Assembly (NCBI RefSeq): GCF_009877435.1
Contig: NZ_WXEX01000001.1
Span: 1 to 64,000 of the forward strand
Direction: 5' to 3'
Length of the DNA stretch: 64,000 nucleotides
Source of the DNA: Heliomicrobium gestii
Lineage (GTDB): Bacteria > Bacillota > Desulfitobacteriia > Heliobacteriales > Heliobacteriaceae
Below, piece by piece: positions 59,332-64,000 of this stretch (positions within the stretch are counted from its first letter, which is position 1; every line of letters starts with the position of its first letter). Both the position numbers and the translations under genes were made by a program. The notes below the pieces were generated by a model. The model was not told the origin of the DNA. It did no database searches and saw only the letters and a program-made list of their open reading frames with translations.

Positions 59332-59488
59332 GAAATCGCACCTCCTGCTTGCCATGATTCGTTATTCCCCGAAACCATTGGCACCCTCGTTTCCCTACAA
59401 AGGCAGAAAAAAGGATGACCCATTTTAGATTTCCCGGAAGGCAGAAGGAGGATTCCGGGATCAAACGTCGAATACCTTTTCAGATTGG

Positions 59489-59530
59489 TGGTCAGACCAT
59501 CTGAACATCTGTTTGTACTTTTTTTAACAT
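59489..59530 (+). promoter_or_regulatory. GntR/FadR (LldR)-type operator and promoter of the lactate operon
   Basis: TGGTCAGACCA (59489-59499) is a perfect TGGT-N3-ACCA palindrome, the core bound by FCD-type GntR regulators such as LldR, LutR and FadR. Directly downstream TGAACA (59502-59507), a 17-base spacer and TAACAT (59525-59530) form a plausible promoter, about 60 bases before lutC. Regulator binding there would touch the -35. Confidence 0.5.
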
Positions 59531-59591
59531 GTCGCGATTCGCAGCCCGGTCTGACCGTCCAATCGATATGAAATAAAGGAGTTGGAAGAAC

Positions 59592-60146
59592 GTGTCCTCG
59601 GAAAAACTTTTTTCCGTTTTTAAGGAAAAGGCGGGGGTCATGTCCGCCCAGGTTCACCGGGTGGGCACGTGGGCTCAAGCTGGCGACCTGATCGCTGATC
59701 AGGTCAAAGAGCTGAAGGCGCAACGGGTTCATCTGTTTTCCACCCCACAACTGGAGAAGACAAACTGCCGGGCCACGCTGGCCAAGACCGGGGTCACCAT
59801 TTCCGATAAACTCGATCGACACGAACTGGATATCACCGATGTGGGCATTACTTACGTTCCGTATGCGGTTGCGGAGACAGGATCAATCTTTCATCCGGAA
59901 ACGGATCCCCTGGGCCGCGCCGTGACCATGTTGTCGCCGACCCATATCGCTGTCGTTCCTTTCAACAAAATCCTCCCGACCGTCGCCGACGCGCTGGAAA
60001 CGGTCGTTAAAGACTTTGGCGCGGTCCCCGGCTACATGTCCTTCATCTCCGGACCGAGCCGAACCGCCGACATTGAGCGGGTGCTCACCATCGGCGTCCA
60101 CGGCCCCAGCAAACTGATTGTCATTCTTGTCGACGAAGGGGTGTAA
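59592..60146 (+). CDS. lutC: LutC-type LUD domain protein (lactate utilisation)
   Basis: 184 aa, LUD domain only. Conserved parts are DVGITYVPYAVAETGSI and a C-terminal ISGPSRTADIERVLTIGVHGP, typical of LutC/YkgG. LutC belongs to the LutABC complex that oxidises L-lactate to pyruvate; its own chemistry is unclear. GTG start with AAGGAG about ten bases upstream. First gene of the operon with ldhH, glcD and glcF. Confidence 0.9.
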   Translation: MSSEKLFSVFKEKAGVMSAQVHRVGTWAQAGDLIADQVKELKAQRVHLFSTPQLEKTNCRATLAKTGVTISDKLDRHELDITDVGITYVPYAVAETGSIFHPETDPLGRAVTMLSPTHIAVVPFNKILPTVADALETVVKDFGAVPGYMSFISGPSRTADIERVLTIGVHGPSKLIVILVDEGV

Positions 60147-60151
60147 GCGGA

Positions 60152-62314
60152 ATGTCCAACGAGCAGCACAACCAGGACTTCAAAGCGTCGATTCAAAAAG
60201 CCCTGAACGACCAGGTCATGCGGGGCGCCCTCAGCCGCTTCGCCGACGCCTACCCGACGGCTCGCAAAAATGCCTATGAGGGTGTCGACATTGAGGCGCT
60301 GCGCAGTGAGATCGCCTGTGCCAAAGGGAAAAACGGCGAAAATCTGGACCAACTGATCCAACTGTTCACCGAAAACGCCACCAAGCGCGGCGCCAAGGTC
60401 TACTTTGCCAAGACGGCGGAAGACGCCAACCGCTACATCGCCAACCTGGCCATTGAGAAAAAAGTCAAAAAGATTGTCAAATCCAAGTCCATGGCATCCG
60501 AAGAGATCCACCTGAACGATCACCTGAAAAAAGCCGGCCTGATCGTCAATGAAACCGACCTTGGCGAATGGATCATCCAACTGGCCGGCCAGAAGCCGAG
60601 CCACATGGTCATGCCCGCCATCCATCTCTCGAAAGAGCAGGTCGCCGGCTACTTCAGCAAGGAACTGAAGTCGGACATCCCGCCTGACATCCCCCTCATG
60701 GTGCAAAAAGCCCGCGTCGAACTGCGCACCAAGTTCCTGGAAGCCGACATGGGCATCTCCGGCGCCAACTTCGCCGTCGCCGAGACAGGCACCATCGCCA
60801 CCGTTACCAATGAGGGCAACGCCCGCCTGACGACAACACTGCCGCGCGTGCATGTCGCCCTCGTCGGCATAGAAAAGGTGATCAATGACTTTAAGGAAGC
60901 GGCGAACATCATCAAGGCGTTGCCGAAGAGCGCCACGGGCCAACTGATCACCAGCTACGTCACCATGGTTACCGGCGTCACCCCCACCGAGGTCGACGGC
61001 CAGGTTCAAGACAAGGAACTGCACATCGTTCTCATGGACAACGGCCGCAGCGACATGCTGAAGGATCCCAAGTTCAAACAGGCGTGGCAGTGCATCCGTT
61101 GCGCCTCCTGCCTGAACGTCTGCCCGGCCTACCAGATGGTTGGCGGCCACGTCTATGGACATATCTACGCCGGCGGCATCGGCGCCATCTTGACCTTCTT
61201 TTTTAACGATCCCACAGACGCGGAAAAACCGCAAAACCTCTGTCTCGGCTGCGGCCGCTGCACCGAGGTCTGCCCCGGCAAGATCCCCATCCCCGATCTG
61301 ATCCTGGAGATGCGCCGCCGCATGGCTCAGAAAAAAGGCATCGGCCTGATCCCCAAGGCGATCTTTGATCTCGTCGCCAACCGCAAACTGATGCACAGCC
61401 TGCTGCGGGTCGCCTCCATCGGCCAGTTCCCCCTGACCGGCGGCAAGCCCTTCATCCGTCACCTGCCCTTTTTCTTCTCTGAGTTGACGAAGGAGCGCAG
61501 CCTGCCGGCGGTGGCGCCGAAGCCCTTCCGTGACATCGCCAAAGAGCGGGAGAAGAAAAACACGGGCAAGAAAAAGCGGGTCAACTTCTACGCCGGCTGC
61601 CTCATCGACTTTGTCTACCCTCACATCGGCACCGCCGTCTATGACGTCCTCGAGCATGCCGGCTGTGAAGTCTACTTCCCCTGGGAGCAGGCATGCTGCG
61701 GCGCTCCGGCCAAGTATATGGGCGACACCGATTCCCAGACCCGCCTGGCCAAGCAAAACGTAGCCGCCATGGAAGAGGGCAACCCTGACTACATCGTCTC
61801 CGCTTGCCCGACCTGCACCGTCGCCATGATGGAAGACGTCGTCGAGGTGCTCAAAGAGGACCCCGCCTGGCATGAACGGGCCAAGAAGGTGGCCGCCAAA
61901 GTCCGCGACTTCTCCGCCCTGGCTGAGGAACTGGGTGTCAAAGCCCCCGGCAAGAAGAAGAGCCTCAAAGGCAAGTTCACCTACCATGACTCCTGCCACT
62001 ACCGCCGTCACCTGCACCTGTCCGACGTTCCCCGCAAGCTGCTAACCGAAGTGGCTGGCATGGAATTGGTGGAGATGAAGGACTCTGACCAGTGCTGCGG
62101 CATGGCCGGTTCCTACCTGGTCAAGTTCCCCGAAATCTCCGCCCCGATCCTGCAGAAGAAACTGGACAACATCGCCGCCACCGGCAGCGAACTCGTCTGT
62201 GTAGACTGCCCCGGCTGCGTCATGCAGATCGCCGGTGGTTTGGATAAACGCCACAGTTCCGTAAAAATCCGGCACACCGCCGAGATCTTGGCGGAAGCGC
62301 TCCGCAAAGGTTAA
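60152..62314 (+). CDS. ldhH: Iron-sulfur lactate-oxidation protein, LutB-LutA fusion (LdhH type)
   Basis: 720 aa. An N-terminal LUD domain (about 60-300; FAVAETGTIATVTNEGNARL), then two [4Fe-4S] motifs (CIRCASCLNVCP, CLGCGRCTEVCP), and then two CCG cysteine-rich domains (YAGCLIDFVYP with ACCGAPAKY; HDSCHYRRH with CCGMAGSY and CPGCVMQIAGG). The first part equals LutB and the second LutA/LldE, so two usually separate subunits are fused, as in the LdhH protein of Desulfovibrio. Five bases after lutC. It probably relays electrons from the FAD subunit next door. Confidence 0.92.
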   Translation: MSNEQHNQDFKASIQKALNDQVMRGALSRFADAYPTARKNAYEGVDIEALRSEIACAKGKNGENLDQLIQLFTENATKRGAKVYFAKTAEDANRYIANLAIEKKVKKIVKSKSMASEEIHLNDHLKKAGLIVNETDLGEWIIQLAGQKPSHMVMPAIHLSKEQVAGYFSKELKSDIPPDIPLMVQKARVELRTKFLEADMGISGANFAVAETGTIATVTNEGNARLTTTLPRVHVALVGIEKVINDFKEAANIIKALPKSATGQLITSYVTMVTGVTPTEVDGQVQDKELHIVLMDNGRSDMLKDPKFKQAWQCIRCASCLNVCPAYQMVGGHVYGHIYAGGIGAILTFFFNDPTDAEKPQNLCLGCGRCTEVCPGKIPIPDLILEMRRRMAQKKGIGLIPKAIFDLVANRKLMHSLLRVASIGQFPLTGGKPFIRHLPFFFSELTKERSLPAVAPKPFRDIAKEREKKNTGKKKRVNFYAGCLIDFVYPHIGTAVYDVLEHAGCEVYFPWEQACCGAPAKYMGDTDSQTRLAKQNVAAMEEGNPDYIVSACPTCTVAMMEDVVEVLKEDPAWHERAKKVAAKVRDFSALAEELGVKAPGKKKSLKGKFTYHDSCHYRRHLHLSDVPRKLLTEVAGMELVEMKDSDQCCGMAGSYLVKFPEISAPILQKKLDNIAATGSELVCVDCPGCVMQIAGGLDKRHSSVKIRHTAEILAEALRKG

Positions 62315-62347
62315 GGTTCAAGCTTTAAGAAAGAGGAGGATTCATCA

Positions 62348-63736
62348 ATGTCTGTTCAACAAGCTATCCGCGAAGTGGAAGCGTTGCTCGGCAAAGAGCG
62401 CGTGCTCACCACTGTTGAAGATCTGGCCTGCTACTCCTTTGACGGAACGGCCGACGCGCCGTCCCAGCGCCCCGACGCTGTCATCATGCCCAAGTCGACG
62501 GAAGAAGTCCAAGCGATCATGAAGATCGCCAGCAAGTACAAAACCCCCGTCTATCCCCGCGGCGCCGGCACCAACCTTTCTGGCGGCACCATCCCCCTCA
62601 AGGGCGGCCTTGTGGTAACCTTCCAAATGATGAACAAAATCCTGGAGGTCGACTCGGAGAACCTGACGGCGACCGTTCAACCGGGCGTGATCATCGCTTC
62701 GTTGAACACGGCGGTAGCGCCCTATGGACTGATCTACCCGCCCGATCCCGGCACCGTGTCGACGGCGACCATGGCCGGCTCCACGGCAGAGTGCTCCGGC
62801 GGCCTGCGGGGCCTGAAATACGGCGTCACCAAGCACTATATCATGGGCATGGAAGTGGTTCTCGCCAATGGGGAGAAGTTCCGCGCCGGCGGCAAAACCG
62901 TCAAAAACGTGACCGCTTATGATCTCGTGAAGTTATTCACCGGATCGGAAGGCACCCTGGGCATCATCACCGAACTGATCGTCAAACTGATCCCAGCGCC
63001 GGAAGCGAAAAAATCCATGCTGGCCATCTTCAGCGACCTTGACGACGCCGGCAAGACCATCGCCGGCATCATCGCCGCAAAAGTCATCCCGGCCACCCTG
63101 GAGATCATGGACAAAACCACCATCGAAACGGTGGAAGCCTTCGCCAAAGCCGGCCTGCCCACTGACGCGGAAGCCGTGTTGCTGATCGAAGTCGACGGCA
63201 TTCCCGAAGTGGTCGAAAAAGAAGCCCAGGCTGTCGTGGAAGTTTGCAAGCGTTTCAACGGCAAGGTTCAGGTAGCCCGTGACGACGCCGAACGGGAGAA
63301 GCTCTGGGCCGCCCGCCGCGCCGCTCTGCCGGCTCTGGCCCGCAAATCCCCCACAACCGTTCTGGAAGACGCCACCGTGCCCCGTTCCCGCATTCCCGAA
63401 ATGCTGCGGGCGATCCGGGCCATCGCCAAGAAATATGACCTGCTCATCGGCACCTTCGGTCACGCCGGTGATGGCAACCTGCACCCGACGATCCTCTGTG
63501 ACGAGCACAATCAAGAGCAGATGAAGCGGGTTCACAAGGCTGTCGACGAGATCTTCCGCGTCGCCGTCGACATGGGCGGCACCCTCTCCGGCGAGCACGG
63601 CATCGGCATGGCCAAGATGAAGTACCTTGAGTGGGAACTGGGCGCCACCGGTGTCGATGTGCTGCGCCGCATCAAAGAAGCCCTTGACCCCGATTACCTG
63701 TTGAACCCCGGAAAAATGGTTGCGGGGAGGTCCTAA
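62348..63736 (+). CDS. glcD: FAD-linked oxidase, GlcD/lactate dehydrogenase catalytic subunit
   Basis: 462 aa, the flavin subunit that oxidises glycolate or (D-)lactate. FAD-binding PCMH domain with the diagnostic PRGAGTNLSGGTIPLKGGLV and GGKTVKNVTAYDLVKLFTGSEG-type segments, then the C-terminal cap with GTFGHAGDGNLHPTI (substrate and FAD contacts) and LSGEHGIGMAK. AAAGAGGAGG-type ribosome site before the ATG. Works with GlcF and LdhH; the substrate stereochemistry cannot be fixed from sequence. Confidence 0.93.
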   Translation: MSVQQAIREVEALLGKERVLTTVEDLACYSFDGTADAPSQRPDAVIMPKSTEEVQAIMKIASKYKTPVYPRGAGTNLSGGTIPLKGGLVVTFQMMNKILEVDSENLTATVQPGVIIASLNTAVAPYGLIYPPDPGTVSTATMAGSTAECSGGLRGLKYGVTKHYIMGMEVVLANGEKFRAGGKTVKNVTAYDLVKLFTGSEGTLGIITELIVKLIPAPEAKKSMLAIFSDLDDAGKTIAGIIAAKVIPATLEIMDKTTIETVEAFAKAGLPTDAEAVLLIEVDGIPEVVEKEAQAVVEVCKRFNGKVQVARDDAEREKLWAARRAALPALARKSPTTVLEDATVPRSRIPEMLRAIRAIAKKYDLLIGTFGHAGDGNLHPTILCDEHNQEQMKRVHKAVDEIFRVAVDMGGTLSGEHGIGMAKMKYLEWELGATGVDVLRRIKEALDPDYLLNPGKMVAGRS

Positions 63737-63739
63737 GCG

Positions 63740-64000
63740 ATGGCCGATCTGAAAACGTTGGAACAAGCGAGAGAACTGATCAATCAGTGCATGAAGTGCG
63801 GCAACTGCCAGGCCGTCTGCCCCCTCTACGCCGAGACGATGCATGAGGGCGCCGTGGCCCGCGGCAAAATCCGGCTGGCCGTCGACGTGCTGGAAGGCAA
63901 GCTGCAACCCAGCCACGCCGTCCTGGACAAGTTCGCCCTCTGCCTGACCTGTAAAGCCTGTGAAGCCAACTGCCCTTGCGGTGTCCACTGTGTCGACATC
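63740..64000 (+). CDS. glcF: Glycolate/lactate oxidase iron-sulfur subunit, 3' truncated by the window
   Basis: The first 87 codons only. Two cysteine clusters for [4Fe-4S] centres, CMKCGNCQAVCP and CLTCKACEANCP, separated by GAVARGKIRLAVDVLEGKL, define the N-terminal ferredoxin domain of GlcF. The CCG domains expected downstream lie outside the window. The ATG follows the glcD stop by three bases, with GGGGAGG inside the glcD end. Confidence 0.92.
   Translation, partial: MADLKTLEQARELINQCMKCGNCQAVCPLYAETMHEGAVARGKIRLAVDVLEGKLQPSHAVLDKFALCLTCKACEANCPCGVHCVDI

Noticed and set aside
60032-62017. Long minus-strand ORF (661 codons) opposite ldhH
   Set aside because: Shadow of the ldhH coding sequence; the translation is Gly/Asp/Val-rich without motifs.

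Overview
The window is GC-rich bacterial DNA carrying a dense set of endospore genes: spo0A, spoIIM, dacF, spoIIAA-spoIIAB-sigF, spoVAE, spoVAF, CotS-family proteins and a LysM coat protein. It also carries strictly anaerobic or ferredoxin-linked enzymes (2-oxoglutarate:ferredoxin oxidoreductase, B12-dependent ribonucleotide reductase, 2-hydroxyacyl-CoA dehydratase activases). This points to an anaerobic endospore-forming Firmicute of the high-GC clostridial type; Heliobacteriaceae or nearby Peptococcales fit best. No photosynthesis gene lies in the window, so the family is an inference. There is no rRNA, tRNA, CRISPR array or recognisable insertion sequence.

Layout. (1) 1-7.5 kb: 5'-truncated spo0A, a chemoreceptor with a CxxCH haem-type sensor domain, an HD-GYP phosphodiesterase, then an M20 peptidase, nudF and an endonuclease Q-like PHP protein. 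(2) 7.6-20.4 kb: the conserved spoIIM-yqzK-(mntR)-xerD-deoB-pdp-dacF-spoIIA-spoVA neighbourhood, here with a probable minus-strand small RNA and a minus-strand small gene. (3) 20.4-24.5 kb: a three-gene 2-hydroxyacyl-CoA dehydratase activase-type system, split by an AT-rich lipoprotein gene. (4) 24.6-37.1 kb: a spore-coat region (three CotS-like proteins, a CotSA-like glycosyltransferase, a very acidic LysM protein and a protein with an exact internal duplication). A ModE-like regulator and a tungstate ABC transporter (tupBCA) sit inside it. (5) 37.2-41 kb: a split ThrE exporter and nrdJ. (6) 41-43.2 kb, minus strand: htpX and terC, the latter under a textbook yybP-ykoY manganese riboswitch. 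(7) 43.2-52.4 kb: a CoA-transferase, an acyltransferase, a nitrilase-family amidase, a phosphodiester glycosidase with a propeller-like partner, coaX, a metallo-beta-lactamase protein and a copper-amine-oxidase-N domain protein. (8) 52.7-54.6 kb: a HlyD/ABC-2 export pair without an ATPase, followed by a 180-bp inverted-repeat element. (9) 54.9-57.6 kb: korDABC. (10) 57.7-64 kb: an MFS transporter and a small gene (minus), divergent from a lactate/glycolate oxidation operon (lutC, ldhH, glcD, glcF truncated by the window end) preceded by a TGGT-N3-ACCA operator.

How the genes work together. Spo0A and sigma-H would switch on the spoIIA operon, whose promoter is readable here with a 0A box on its -10. 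SigF would then drive dacF from a matching promoter. Manganese appears twice, in an MntR-like regulator and in the Mn riboswitch on terC. The lut/ldh/glc and kor operons feed electrons from hydroxyacids and 2-oxoacids into quinone or ferredoxin pools. The items most worth a second look are the small RNA at 7.6 kb, the duplicated-domain coat-cluster protein, the split activase system, the haem chemoreceptor, the inverted-repeat element at 54.6 kb and the gene remnant with an orphan terminator at 42 kb.
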